Shown piece by piece: positions 45,131 to 54,002 of a DNA stretch of 56,385 bases (its first letter is position 1; every line of letters starts with the position of its first letter). The DNA is from DASSKK01 sp035690495. GTDB taxonomy: Bacteria; Actinomycetota; Actinomycetes; Propionibacteriales; Nocardioidaceae. A model generated the notes under the pieces. That model did no database searches, was not told the origin of the DNA, and worked only from the letters and a program-made list of their open reading frames with translations. Both the position numbers and the translations under genes were made by a program. The stretch is taken from the NCBI GenBank assembly GCA_035690495.1, contig DASSKK010000064.1:1-56385 (forward strand). The letters run 5' to 3'.

Positions 45131-46476
45131 CGGCTCCCGCCATGGGTCAGGGTCCGGCGAGCGAGAGCCGCGACGTCTTCAAGACCCTGGACCTGGCCCT
45201 GCGGATCGGGGAGGTGCTGCTCTCCTCGGGCGCCGGGGCAGCGGACGTGTCGGCGACGATGCTGTCGGTGGCACGTGTGTGCGGCCTGCGCGGTGCCACC
45301 GCCGACGTGACGTTCACCAGCCTGTCGATGAGCCACCAGGCGAGCCTCGAGGAGCCGGGCGTGGTGCAGATGCGCCAGGTCACCCACCGCGAGATCGACT
45401 ACGAGGACCTCACGCTGGTCGACCACCTCGTCCGCGACCTGCTCCGTGGCGCCATCGACCGGGACGAGGCACGCTCCCGGCTGGCACAGGTGGTGTCCTC
45501 CGGGCACCGGCTGCCACGGTGGGCCGTCACGGTCGGCTGGGGGGTGATGGGCGGGGGTGTCGGGCTGCTGCTCGGCGGGAACGTCTACGTCACCTTGATC
45601 GCGCTCGGCGCGGCTGCAGGGATCGACGTACTGCAACGGGCGATGTCGCGGCGCCGGCTCCCCGGCTTCTACCAGCAGGTGGCCGGCGGCCTGCTCGCCA
45701 CGCTGGTCGCCGTGGCGACCGCGGCCAGCGGCGTTCAGGTGGACCCGTCCCGGGTGGTCACCGCGGGGATCATCATGCTGCTGGCCGGGGTCAGCTTCAT
45801 GGGAGCGGTCCAGGACGCCCTGACCGGCTATCCGCTCACCGCCGGTGCCCGCGTCCTCGAGGCGACGCTGGCGACCGCCGGGATCATCGCCGGGGTCAGC
45901 GGCGGTCTGACGCTGGGCCGGACGTTCGGCATCAATCTCGGCCGCCTGGTCCCCGGCGCCGCGGGCTGGACCGACCTGCCGGTGATGTGCCTGGGCGCGG
46001 CCATCTCCGCCGGCGCGTTCGCGTTCGCCTCCTACGCCCCGCTGCGCTCGCTGCTGCCCATCGCGGTGGTCGGGGCGGTGGCGGAGGCGATCTACCTGTC
46101 CACCCACCGTGACCTCGGCGCAGCGTGGGCGTCGGCGATCGCGGCGGTCGTGATCGGCGTGGTCTCCTACTCGGTGGCGGGCCGGGTCCGGGTGCCGCCG
46201 CTCGTGGTCGTCGTGTCCGCGATCGTGCCGCTGCTGCCCGGTCTGTCGATCTACAAGGGCCTGTCCCTGCTGGGCTCGGGCGGCAACGGCAACGGCGTGC
46301 TGTCGCTGATCACCGCAGCGGCGATCGCGATCGCGCTGGCCTCCGGCGTGATCCTCGGCGAGTACATCGCCCAGCCGCTCAAGCGGGAGGCCCGTCGTCT
46401 GGAGACCCGGCTGTCCGGTCCGCGCCTGGTCGGCCCGCTGCGGGTCCGGTCGGTCAGACGACCTCGAAGCCGGTGA
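45127..46476 (+). CDS. Threonine/serine exporter (ThrE) family protein
   Basis: 449 residues. The N-terminal soluble part (LDLALRIGEVLLSSGAGAADV...VTFTSLSMSHQ) is the DUF1212/ThrE domain, followed by about ten membrane helices. The last of these end at ASGVILGEYIAQPLKREARRL. ThrE exports threonine and serine in Corynebacterium. Coupling to aminopeptidase N makes sense: peptide breakdown supplies amino acids and the exporter relieves excess (inference). The final residues overlap the convergent acylphosphatase gene by 23 bp. Confidence 0.9.
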
Positions 46477-46732
46477 GCCCTGTTGCGGGTACGTCGGTGA
46501 CGTCCAGTTCCGCGACGTGGGCCTGCGACGGTCCGCTGCGCATCCACTCGACCACCGCAGCCACCGCCTGCTCGCCGCCCTCGAGCCTGGCCCGCACCGT
46601 GCCGTCCGGCTCGTTGCGCACCCAGCCGGACAGGCCGGCGGCCTCGGCCCGGCGGCGGGTGGAGTCGCGGAAGAACACCCCTTGCACGCGTCCGCGGACG
46701 ATTACGTCTTTGGCCACGGTCGCTGCGCGCAT
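46454..46732 (-). CDS. acyP: Acylphosphatase
   Basis: 92 residues, the normal size. Family signature VRGRVQGVFFRDSTRRRAEAAGL with catalytic Arg22, then GWVRNEPDGTVRARLEG with catalytic Asn40. It hydrolyses acyl phosphates such as acetyl phosphate or 1,3-bisphosphoglycerate. Divergent from the M20 hydrolase gene (23 bp). Confidence 0.93.
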   Translation of the reverse strand: MRAATVAKDVIVRGRVQGVFFRDSTRRRAEAAGLSGWVRNEPDGTVRARLEGGEQAVAAVVEWMRSGPSQAHVAELDVTDVPATGLTGFEVV

Positions 46733-46755
46733 CCCGGCGAGTCTAGTGTGACCAC

Positions 46756-48021
46756 ATGTCCTCCTCGGCGGCAGCAGACGTGCTGGGCCGGCTCGACGAC
46801 GTCCGCGGCTGGCAGGAGGACCTCTACCGCGACTTGCACGCGCACCCCGAGCTCTCCCACCAGGAGCACCGCACCGCAGCGAGCGTTGCCGACAGGCTGA
46901 GGTCCTCCGGCTGCGAGGTGCACGAGCACGTCGGCGGCACCGGTGTCGTGGGCGTGGTGCGCAACGGAGATGGACCGGTGGTGCTGCTGCGCGCGGACAT
47001 GGACGCCCTTCCGGTGCGCGAGGACACCGATCTGCCCTACGCGAGCACGGTCACCGTCACCACCGCCGACGGCGCCGAGCTGCCGGTGATGCACGCCTGC
47101 GGGCACGACGTGCACGTGACGTGCCTGCTCGGTGCCGTGCACCTGCTCACCCAGGCGACGTCTGCGTGGAGCGGCACCCTGGTGGCGGTGTTCCAGCCGG
47201 CCGAGGAGGTCGCCGACGGCGCGCGCGGCATGGTGGACGACGGGTTGGCGGACATCGTCGGGCCGGTGGACGTGGCGCTGTGCCAGCACGTGCTCGCGAT
47301 GCCGGCCGGACAGGTCGGCGTACGCTCCGGGCCGACGCTCGCCGCCGCGGACAGCGTGCGGATCGCCCTGCACGGCCGTGGAGCCCATGGCTCCATGCCG
47401 CAGGCCGCGGTCGACCCGGTCGTGCTCGCCGCGATGATCGTCCGGCTGCAGACGGTGATCTCGCGGGAGACCCGGCCCGGCGAGCCGGCCGTGCTGACCG
47501 TGGGCAGCATTCAGGCCGGCACCAAGAGCAACGTCATCCCCGAGTCGGCCACGATCCTGCTCAACGTGCGCAGCTACGACGAGGGCACCCGCGGGTCGAT
47601 CCTGGACTCCATCGAGCGCATCGTCACCGCCGAGTGCACCGCCTCCGGCTCGCCGCGGCCTCCGGAGTTCGAGCTGTTCGACAGGTTCCCGGTGACCGAC
47701 AACGACCCCGGGGTGACCGATCGGGTCGCTGACGCGTTCGCCGAGCACTTCGGTGACTCGCTGCAGCAGCTCCCGCGCCAGACCGCGAGCGAGGACTTCA
47801 GCGACATCCCCACCGCGCTGGGCGTGCCGTACACCTACTGGGGGATCGGCGGGACCGAGCCGGACCACTACCAGCAGGCGGTCGTCGCCGGGCGGGTCGC
47901 GCAGGACATCCCAGTCAACCACTCCGCCCGCTTCGCCCCGGTCGTCCAGCCCACCCTCGACACCGGAACGTCGGCCCTGGTGGTCGCCGCGCTCGCCTGG
48001 CTGTCGACAGACAGCCCGTGA
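46756..48021 (+). CDS. M20-family amidohydrolase/aminoacylase
   Basis: 421 residues. Like IAA-amino acid hydrolases and N-acyl-L-amino acid amidohydrolases: HAHPELSHQEHRTAA near the N-terminus, LLRADMDALPV, the metal site MHACGHDVHV, the catalytic Glu in VFQPAEEVADGARGM, the dimerisation-domain GRGAHGSMPQ and the C-terminal QTASEDFSDI. It is cytoplasmic, cleaving an N-acyl amino acid or similar amide. Its stop overlaps the TRIC gene start by 4 bp. Confidence 0.92.
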   Translation: MSSSAAADVLGRLDDVRGWQEDLYRDLHAHPELSHQEHRTAASVADRLRSSGCEVHEHVGGTGVVGVVRNGDGPVVLLRADMDALPVREDTDLPYASTVTVTTADGAELPVMHACGHDVHVTCLLGAVHLLTQATSAWSGTLVAVFQPAEEVADGARGMVDDGLADIVGPVDVALCQHVLAMPAGQVGVRSGPTLAAADSVRIALHGRGAHGSMPQAAVDPVVLAAMIVRLQTVISRETRPGEPAVLTVGSIQAGTKSNVIPESATILLNVRSYDEGTRGSILDSIERIVTAECTASGSPRPPEFELFDRFPVTDNDPGVTDRVADAFAEHFGDSLQQLPRQTASEDFSDIPTALGVPYTYWGIGGTEPDHYQQAVVAGRVAQDIPVNHSARFAPVVQPTLDTGTSALVVAALAWLSTDSP

Positions 48022-48638
48022 GCCCCGAACCGCCGCTGCTGTTGGCCCTGGACCTGACCGGCACGTTCGCGTTCGCGCTCAACGGCGCCCTGACCGCGAT
48101 CCGCTTCGCCCGGCTGGACGTCGTGGGTGTGCTCACGCTCGGGATGGTCACGGCCCTGGGCGGCGGCATCATCCGTGACGTCGTCATCGACGCGCTCCCG
48201 CCGGCCACGTTCAGCGACTGGCGCTACCTGGCCGTCGCTGCCGCCGGTGCGCTGATCGCCTTCCTGCTCGGCCGTCGCCTGGACCGGATCTCCTACCCGA
48301 TCACCGTGCTGGACGCCGCCGGCCTGAGCCTGTTCGCGGTCACCGGCGCCAGCAAGGCCCTCCAGCTGGGCCTCGGCCCGGTCCAGTCGGTCATCCTCGG
48401 CGCGGTCACCGCCGTCGGCGGCGGCACGCTCCGCGACGTGCTGATCCAGCGCATCCCCACCGTGCTGCGCAGCGAGCTGTACGCCGTACCCGCCCTGGTG
48501 GGTGCCGCGGTCACCGTGATCACCAGCGAAGGGGGCGTGTACGGCGTCCCCGCCGCGGTGGGGGCGGCTGTTGCTTGCTTCGGAATCCGGATGCTCGGCG
48601 TGAGGCTCGGCCTGAACGCGCCCCGCCCGCGCCACTAG
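48018..48638 (+). CDS. TRIC-type (UPF0126/YadS-like) cation channel family protein
   Basis: 206 residues from a GTG coupled to the M20 stop. The internal duplication of the bacterial TRIC family is plain: ALGGGIIRDVVIDALPP in the first half and AVGGGTLRDVLIQRIPT in the second, each in a three-helix bundle, plus a seventh helix. Bacterial homologues are potassium-permeable trimeric channels or are annotated as glycine-linked transport proteins. Its relation to the amidohydrolase is unclear. Confidence 0.88.
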   Translation: MSPEPPLLLALDLTGTFAFALNGALTAIRFARLDVVGVLTLGMVTALGGGIIRDVVIDALPPATFSDWRYLAVAAAGALIAFLLGRRLDRISYPITVLDAAGLSLFAVTGASKALQLGLGPVQSVILGAVTAVGGGTLRDVLIQRIPTVLRSELYAVPALVGAAVTVITSEGGVYGVPAAVGAAVACFGIRMLGVRLGLNAPRPRH

Positions 48639-48660
48639 AGATTCCGGCCGTGTCCAGCTC

Positions 48661-48741
48661 GTCACAAGTGTTCACCTGCCCGGTTGTGACCGCCGCCGCC
48701 AAGGATTCGCCGTCACAACCAGTCAGATGACCGGTTGTGTC
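48661..48741. promoter_or_regulatory. Paired palindrome element, locus 2 (upstream of the methyltransferase gene)
   Basis: Two 30-base inverted repeats: 48661-48690 (outer arms GTCACAA/TTGTGAC perfect, inner part degenerate) and 48712-48741 (CACAACCAGTCA / TGACCGGTTGTG, 11 of 12). Centres are 51 bp apart, exactly as at 41484-41564. The element ends 32 bp before the methyltransferase start. Confidence 0.75.
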
Positions 48742-48773
48742 GGGGCGGCCGCCGCGTCGGATACCTTGGCGCC

Positions 48774-49346
48774 GTGACCCGGGAGCTCTGGGACCGCGAG
48801 GCGGCGACGTTCGACGACGAGCCGGACCACGGGCTGGCAGACCCGCACACCCGTGCGGCGTGGCGTGACCTGATGCTCGACGTGCTCCCGTCCGCGCCAG
48901 CGCGGGTCGCCGACCTGGGATGCGGCACTGGAACCCTGACCCGCCTTCTCACCGACGAGGGCTACACGGTCGACGGCCTGGACCACTCGCGGGAGATGAT
49001 CCGCCGTGCACGGGTGAAGGTTCCCGAGGCGCGGTTCGTGGTCGGCGACGCGGCCCGTCCCGCGCTCGCGCCGCACGCCTACGACGTACTGCTCAGCCGG
49101 CACGTGCTGTGGGCGATGCCGGACCCGGCGGCGACGTTCGTGCGGTGGGTGGACCTGCTGGGTGCGGACGGCACCGTGGTCCTCGTCGAGGGGCGCTGGG
49201 AGAGCGGTGCCGGCCTGACCGCGGAAGAGTGCGAGCGGATCGTGCGAAGCGTGCGCGCCGAGGTGCAGGTGCGCCCTCTGCCCGAGCCGGTGTACTGGGG
49301 CAACGCGATAGAGGACGAGCGCTACCTGCTTGTATCGCGGCGATGA
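48774..49346 (+). CDS. Class I SAM-dependent methyltransferase
   Basis: 190 residues from the GTG at 48774. Rossmann-like methyltransferase with motif I RVADLGCGTGTLTRLL, motif II-like YTVDGLDHSREMIRRAR, VVGDAARPALAPHAYDVLLSRHVLWAM and ATFVRWVDLLGADGTVVLVEG. The substrate is unknown (small molecule type, Methyltransf_11/25). The WDREAATFDDEPDHGL opening is typical of this actinobacterial subgroup. The next gene starts 7 bp after its stop and is probably co-transcribed. Confidence 0.87.
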   Translation: MTRELWDREAATFDDEPDHGLADPHTRAAWRDLMLDVLPSAPARVADLGCGTGTLTRLLTDEGYTVDGLDHSREMIRRARVKVPEARFVVGDAARPALAPHAYDVLLSRHVLWAMPDPAATFVRWVDLLGADGTVVLVEGRWESGAGLTAEECERIVRSVRAEVQVRPLPEPVYWGNAIEDERYLLVSRR

Positions 49347-49353
49347 GGGGACA

Positions 49354-50682
49354 ATGACGACGATGACCACCATGCGCGACGAGCACGAGGTGGACCGGGC
49401 GCTGGCCCGCCTGGACGAGGCGACCGCGAACCGGGCCGAGTCGGCGGTGTCCTGGCTGCTCGGCGGTCCGGGGGAGCGGCACGACCTGGCGTTCTTGAGC
49501 CAGATGAACATCCAGTACCTGCTCTGGCGCAAGCTGCCGGTGAACTGGATGTGCGAGGACGCCGAGCACCACGAGATCGCCTGGGCGCTGGGTGACTTCT
49601 TCGACGCCGCCGGGCTGCAGCGCTACGCCGCAATCTGCCGCGAAACGCGCACCCACGAGATCCTCGCCGCCTGGCACCGCGACCCCGAGGAGGGACGTCA
49701 GGCCGGGTACGACGCCCAGGTCGCCTCGGGCGTGCTGCCGCCGGACACGAAGCTGCTGACCTTCGGCGACCGGATGGGCGTCGAGGAGTACGACGTGCAC
49801 GCGGAGACCAGCCGGGACATCGAGTCCGCGATCGTGGCAGGCGAGCTGACGCCCGGACGGCGTGGGTTCAACACCGGCGTGCGCCGCCGGATGGACGCCT
49901 ACATCCAGCGCCGGCCGGGTGCCGACGAGGCGACTCCCTTGGAGCGGGTGTGGCGAGAGCGGAGCAAGCAGTGGATGGCACGGTTCCGAGGCGTCCACGA
50001 GCCGCTCTGGGAGCGCGCCCTCGAGCAGGTCCACGAGCTGCCCCCGGTCCCCGACCGGGTCGAGCTGTCCCTGACGCCGGTGGTCGCGCTCCTCGACGCC
50101 GTCGGCGACGGGCTCCAGGTCACCGCGGCGGGATACCTGCCGCCCAAGCTCGCCCTCGACCTCGACGAACGCTTCGGCTGGAGTCAGGAGTACGCCTTCG
50201 GCAAGGTCCGCGGCGAGGCCGACATCCACCCATTGGCGTTCGTGCGGGAGCATCTGCAGGCGCAGCGCCTGCTGACCCTGCGGTCGCGGAGGCTGACGGT
50301 CTCGGCGGTGGGCCGCAGGGCGTCGACCGACCCGGCTCGGCTGTGGCTGGCGGTGGTCGGTCCGGGACCCCGATGGCGGCCGGGGTTCGAGCACGACGCT
50401 CTCGCGGTGATCGCCGCCCTGCTGCTGTGCGGGGACCGACTCGACGCCACGGCGCTCGTGGAACAGGCGACGCAGATCTTGGAGTCCAAGTGGCATGCCG
50501 CCGACGACGGACCGGTGCAGGCAAGCGTGACGTGGGTGTGTTGGGAGTGGCTGCGGGTGGCCGATGCGCTGGGCTGGCGCGAGGAGCACCCTCGCTTCGG
50601 GCAGATCCGGCTCACCGGGTACGGCGCGTCTGCGGCGGCCTGCCTGTTCCGTGTCGCGGCGACAGCGCCGATCACCGTCTGA
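49354..50682 (+). CDS. Unrecognised actinobacterial protein, 442 residues
   Basis: Start at ATG 49354, 3 bases after GAGGGG. No family is recognised. The protein is soluble and mainly helical, with no signal peptide or membrane span. The C-terminal part (AQRLLTLRSRRLTVSAVGRRASTDPARLWLAV) looks like a winged-helix-type motif, as seen in proteins near pRiA4b ORF-3-like genes, and is followed by another helical region with ALAVIAALLLCG and VTWVCWEWLRVADALGW. The N-terminal half (QMNIQYLLWRKLPVNWMCEDAEH) is Trp- and acid-rich. Immediately follows the methyltransferase gene, suggesting shared transcription. Confidence 0.65.
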   Translation: MTTMTTMRDEHEVDRALARLDEATANRAESAVSWLLGGPGERHDLAFLSQMNIQYLLWRKLPVNWMCEDAEHHEIAWALGDFFDAAGLQRYAAICRETRTHEILAAWHRDPEEGRQAGYDAQVASGVLPPDTKLLTFGDRMGVEEYDVHAETSRDIESAIVAGELTPGRRGFNTGVRRRMDAYIQRRPGADEATPLERVWRERSKQWMARFRGVHEPLWERALEQVHELPPVPDRVELSLTPVVALLDAVGDGLQVTAAGYLPPKLALDLDERFGWSQEYAFGKVRGEADIHPLAFVREHLQAQRLLTLRSRRLTVSAVGRRASTDPARLWLAVVGPGPRWRPGFEHDALAVIAALLLCGDRLDATALVEQATQILESKWHAADDGPVQASVTWVCWEWLRVADALGWREEHPRFGQIRLTGYGASAAACLFRVAATAPITV

Positions 50683-50698
50683 GCTGTCCCCGCCGTGG

Positions 50699-51610
50699 TT
50701 ACTGGTCGGTACGCGGTTGATCGCACTCACCTGGTGCACGGGATCCACCGCGTACCCGTCGGTAACCTGGTGCCGCGCGACCGGCGGCCCGCGCCACGAC
50801 TCGCTGATAGCGCGGTCCCACCAGTCGTACGAACGCGTCGAGCAGCTTCGCGTCCGCCCCGATGAGCACGCGCGGCTTGTTCGCGAGCATCCCGGCGACG
50901 ATCACCTCGGCCGCTCGCTCCGGCGAGGTCCGGGCGAGCCTGGTGTCGAAGTAGCGGGCCACCTCGGCCACGTCGTGCGAGGCAGTAGCGCGTGCGTTGC
51001 GGGCGATAGCCGTCTTGATCCCGCCCGGGTGCACGCATGTGACCTGCACCGGCCGCTTGGCGATCAGCAGCTCCTGGCGCAGCGCCTCGGTGAACCCGCG
51101 AACCGCGAACTTCGCTGCGTTGTACGACGTCTGGCCGGGCACGCCGAGCAGCCCGAACAAGCTGGAGACGTTCACCACGTGACCGTCGCCGGACTCGATC
51201 AGGTAGGGCAGGAACTCCTTGGTGCCCTGCACGACGCCCCAGAAGTCCACCTCGAGAACCCAGGCGAAGTCCTCGTAGTCGGTCTCCTCGAAGTCCCCGT
51301 GCAGCGCCACGCCGGCGTTGTTCACGATGACATTGACCCGGCCGAACTGCTCGCGCACGGAGGCGGCGTACGTCCTCATCGCGTCCCGGTCGCGCACGTC
51401 GAGCTTGTCGGTGCGCGCCTCCCGGCCGGAATGGGCGGGGTGGTGGGGGACGACCGCCTGAACCTGCCGGGCGGTCTCGACCAGTCCGACTTCGTCCCAG
51501 TCGGACAACGCGAGCACGGCGCCCCGCTGGGCCAGGTTGAGCGCCAAGGCGCGGCCGATGCCGGAGCCGGCACCCGTGATGACGACGACCGCGCCGTCGA
51601 GCGACTTCAT
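50699..51610 (-). CDS. SDR-family oxidoreductase
   Basis: 303 residues from ATG 51610, overlapping the monooxygenase stop by 4 bp. Classical SDR: VITGAGSGIGRALALNLA, NNAGVALHGDFEETDYEDF, the active-site region NVSSLFGLLGVPGQTSYNAAK (Tyr/Lys pair) and ALRQELLIAKRPVQVTCVHPGG. The long C-terminal extension (about 50 residues, basic) is like that of SDRs paired with flavin monooxygenases. Residues 53-60 (VVPHHPAH) are an in-frame insertion encoded by G-rich repeat B. Works with the monooxygenase, possibly making the ketone that is then oxygenated (inference). Confidence 0.88.
   Translation of the reverse strand: MKSLDGAVVVITGAGSGIGRALALNLAQRGAVLALSDWDEVGLVETARQVQAVVPHHPAHSGREARTDKLDVRDRDAMRTYAASVREQFGRVNVIVNNAGVALHGDFEETDYEDFAWVLEVDFWGVVQGTKEFLPYLIESGDGHVVNVSSLFGLLGVPGQTSYNAAKFAVRGFTEALRQELLIAKRPVQVTCVHPGGIKTAIARNARATASHDVAEVARYFDTRLARTSPERAAEVIVAGMLANKPRVLIGADAKLLDAFVRLVGPRYQRVVARAAGRAAPGYRRVRGGSRAPGECDQPRTDQ
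51431..51453 (+). repeat. G-rich repeat B copy inside the SDR gene
   Basis: A 22-of-23 match to 10586-10608. Read on the minus strand it codes for the insertion V-P-H-H-P-A-H before the SDR motif ARTDKLDVRD. Confidence 0.75.
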
Positions 51611-53118
51611 GCCGGATTCCTGGTCGCGACGTAGGCCTGCGGGTCGAACCGCGACGTCAGCCGCCGGAACGCGAACGTGGTGCGCGGCCACAGCGTGACG
51701 TTGCGGCCGTGCTCGTCGAGGTACCAGCTGTTGCACCCGCCGCGGGTCCACACGGTGCACTTCATCCGGCGCTGGATGTCGTCGTTCCAGGCCCGTTGCG
51801 CAGCCGGCGTGGGTTCGATCGCGTCGACGCCGTCGGCACGCATCCGGCGCAGCGCGTCGACGGTGTAGGAGACCTGGGACTCGATCATGAACACCATGCT
51901 GGTGTGGCCTTGACCGGTGTTCGGGCCGACGATGAAGAACAGGTTCGGGAACCCGTGCACGGTCGAGCCCTTGTATGCCTGCATGCTGTGCGAGCGGAAG
52001 ACGTCTGCGAGGCTCCGGCCGTCCTTGCCGATCACGTGCTCGGCGATCGGCAGGTCGGTGGTGTGGAAGCCGGTGGCGACGATGATCACGTCCACCTCGC
52101 GCTCGACGCCGTCGGCGGTGACCACCGCGTTCGAGGTCACCTTGCTGATCGGGTCGGTCACCAGGTCCACGTCGTCGCGGTCCAGTGCGGGGTACCAGTC
52201 GTTGGAGATCAGGATCCGCTTGCAGCCAATCTCGAAGTTCGGGCGCACCTTCTCGCGCAGATGCGGGTCGCGGATGCCGCGGTCGATGTTCTCCAGCGCC
52301 GCCTTCTTGGCCGGTGCGGCCAGCTTCGAGCTGACCGTGAAGCCGGGCACGAAGCACTCGCGCGCCCAGTAGATCGCCGTTCGGTAGGCCCGCTGCACGC
52401 CAGGCACCCAGCGGAAGGCGAGCTTCTCGAGCGGCGTGTAGGGGCGGTCGTGACGCGGCATCACGAACGGTGCGGTGCGCTGGTAGACGTCGAGGTGCGC
52501 GACCCGCTCGGCGATCTCGGGGACGATCTGGATCGCCGACGCGCCCGTGCCGATCACCGCGACGCGCTTGCCGGTCAGGTCCTGGCTGTGGTCCCACTGC
52601 GCGGAGTGGAAGATCTGTCCACCGAACGAGTCGATGCCATCGATGTCGGGCAGCTTCGGGTCGGAGAGCGCGCCGGCCGCCGAGACGAGTACGTCGGCGC
52701 TCAGCTCGCCGGACGACGTACGGATGCGCCACTGCCGCGACTCATCGTCCCAGCGCGCCTGCTCCACCGCAGTGTGGAACCGGAAGCGGTCCAGCACGCC
52801 GGACTGCGCAGCCACCTTCTCGATGTAGCCCTGGATCTCCGGCTGCGGGGAGAACGACCGCGACCAGTGCGGGTTGAGCGCGAACGAGAACGAGTAGAGC
52901 TGGGAGGGTACGTCGCACGCGGCGCCGGGGTAGGTGTTGTCCCGCCAGGTCCCACCGACGCATGCCCCGCGCTCGGCGACCAGGAAGTCCTGCTCGCCGG
53001 CCTCGGCGAGCTTGATCGCCATCGCGAGCCCGCCGAAGCCCGCGCCCACGACGAAGACGTGCACGTGGGCCGGGAGCGCGCGGGTCGCCGGCTCGCGCGG
53101 AGACGTGCTCGTGTCCAT
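51607..53118 (-). CDS. Flavin-containing Baeyer-Villiger-type monooxygenase
   Basis: 503 residues from ATG 53118. FAD site VVGAGFGGLA (24-32), NADPH site VIGTGASAIQ (188-197) and between them the type I BVMO fingerprint FGGQIFHSAQWD (165-176). The frame MFNTVGRFGD before the ATG is non-native. Such enzymes insert oxygen next to a ketone to give an ester or lactone. The paired SDR supplies or uses the alcohol/ketone. The substrate is unknown. Divergent from a tetR gene 73 bp away, whose product probably represses it. Confidence 0.9.
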   Translation of the reverse strand: MDTSTSPREPATRALPAHVHVFVVGAGFGGLAMAIKLAEAGEQDFLVAERGACVGGTWRDNTYPGAACDVPSQLYSFSFALNPHWSRSFSPQPEIQGYIEKVAAQSGVLDRFRFHTAVEQARWDDESRQWRIRTSSGELSADVLVSAAGALSDPKLPDIDGIDSFGGQIFHSAQWDHSQDLTGKRVAVIGTGASAIQIVPEIAERVAHLDVYQRTAPFVMPRHDRPYTPLEKLAFRWVPGVQRAYRTAIYWARECFVPGFTVSSKLAAPAKKAALENIDRGIRDPHLREKVRPNFEIGCKRILISNDWYPALDRDDVDLVTDPISKVTSNAVVTADGVEREVDVIIVATGFHTTDLPIAEHVIGKDGRSLADVFRSHSMQAYKGSTVHGFPNLFFIVGPNTGQGHTSMVFMIESQVSYTVDALRRMRADGVDAIEPTPAAQRAWNDDIQRRMKCTVWTRGGCNSWYLDEHGRNVTLWPRTTFAFRRLTSRFDPQAYVATRNPA

Positions 53119-53125
53119 GTCTCCG

Positions 53126-53168
53126 AACCTACCGACGGTATTGAACAACCGTCAATAGCGTTGTTGAA
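53126..53168. promoter_or_regulatory. Monooxygenase promoter and TetR operator
   Basis: Inverted repeat TTGAACAAC (53141-53149) and GTTGTTGAA (53160-53168), arms matching 8 of 9. On the minus strand TTGACG (53150-53155) and TAGGTT (53126-53131), 18 bp apart, could be -35 and -10 of the monooxygenase gene; the transcript would then begin at or near the ATG (leaderless). A repressor on the palindrome would cover the -35. Confidence 0.5.
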
Positions 53169-53191
53169 CGAAATTCAGTAACGTGGGACAC

Positions 53192-53851
53192 ATGAGCACG
53201 TCGTCGCGCGCCGGGGCCGCCGCGCCCGCTCGGATCCGGATGACCCCGCACGGGCGCCGCGAGCAACTGCTGGACCTCGGGGTCGAGCTGCTGTCCACCC
53301 GGTCGCTCGACGAGCTGTCCATCGAGACGCTCGCCGAGGAAGCCGGTGTCTCGCGCGGGCTGCTCTACCACTACTTCGGCAGCAAGCGCGACTTCCATCG
53401 CGCGGTGGTGCAGCGCGCCGCCGACGACCTGATCCGGGTCACCGCGCCGGCGTCGACGGGTGAGCCCCTGGAGCGGCTGACCGCGTCGCTGGCGGCGTAC
53501 GTCGACTATGTGCAGGCCAACTACGCCGGCTACATCTCGCTGGTCCGCGGTGCGGCCGGGGGAGACGAGGACCTGCGCGAGATCTACGAGCAGGCCCGCG
53601 CGGCGTTGACCGACCGGATCTTCGACGAATCGTCGGTCGAGCCTGTCGAGACCACGTCCGAGGACCTGCTCGGCGCGCTGGGACCGGCCGACACGCCCGC
53701 GGCCAGGCTGATGGCGCGCGGCTGGGCCGCGCTCGTCGAGGACGTGGTGCTGGCCTGGGTGCGTAACGACCACGGGATGGGCAAGCAGGACCTGCTCGCC
53801 AGGCTGGCCGCGGCGCTGCCCGGCGTACTGGGTCGTCTCCCTTCACCCTAG
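53192..53851 (+). CDS. TetR-family transcriptional regulator
   Basis: 219 residues from ATG 53192. The HTH is canonical: GRREQLLDLGVELLSTRSLDELSIETLAEEAGVSRGLLYHYFGSKRDFHRAV in continuous helices. The C-terminal part (AAYVDYVQANYAGYISLVRGAAGGDE) is the TetR_C-type ligand domain. Divergent from the monooxygenase-SDR operon and the likely repressor of both directions through the 53141-53168 palindrome. A copy of dispersed repeat A encodes SSVEPVET near residue 147-154, in a loop of the ligand domain. Its stop shares CTAG with the stop of the convergent small gene. Confidence 0.88.
   Translation: MSTSSRAGAAAPARIRMTPHGRREQLLDLGVELLSTRSLDELSIETLAEEAGVSRGLLYHYFGSKRDFHRAVVQRAADDLIRVTAPASTGEPLERLTASLAAYVDYVQANYAGYISLVRGAAGGDEDLREIYEQARAALTDRIFDESSVEPVETTSEDLLGALGPADTPAARLMARGWAALVEDVVLAWVRNDHGMGKQDLLARLAAALPGVLGRLPSP
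53631..53652. repeat. Dispersed repeat A copy inside the tetR gene
   Basis: Exact 22-base reverse complement of 12481-12502. It keeps the tetR frame open and encodes S-V-E-P-V-E-T. Confidence 0.8.
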
Positions 53852-53991
53852 GTGAAGATGCTGACCCCACCTGGCCCGACGAGCAGACCGATGATGATCA
53901 GCACTATTCCCCACAGGATGCTGCCGCGGAAAATCGTGACGATCCCCGCAATGACGAGGATCACCGCGATGATCCAGAGGATGAAGTCCAT
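53848..53991 (-). CDS. 47-residue membrane protein (GPGGVSIF type)
   Basis: Read from ATG 53991 after an AAGG site. The sequence has two hydrophobic helices (FILWIIAVILVIAGIVTIF and ILWGIVLIIIGLLV) and ends GPGGVSIFT, a tail I recognise from very short conserved membrane proteins in Actinobacteria. Function is unknown. The stop overlaps the tetR stop by 4 bp tail-to-tail. A SigB-like promoter (54003-54026) suggests a stress gene. It is below the size of usual gene calls. Confidence 0.75.
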   Translation of the reverse strand: MDFILWIIAVILVIAGIVTIFRGSILWGIVLIIIGLLVGPGGVSIFT

Positions 53992-54002
53992 GGCGGGCCT
54001 TG

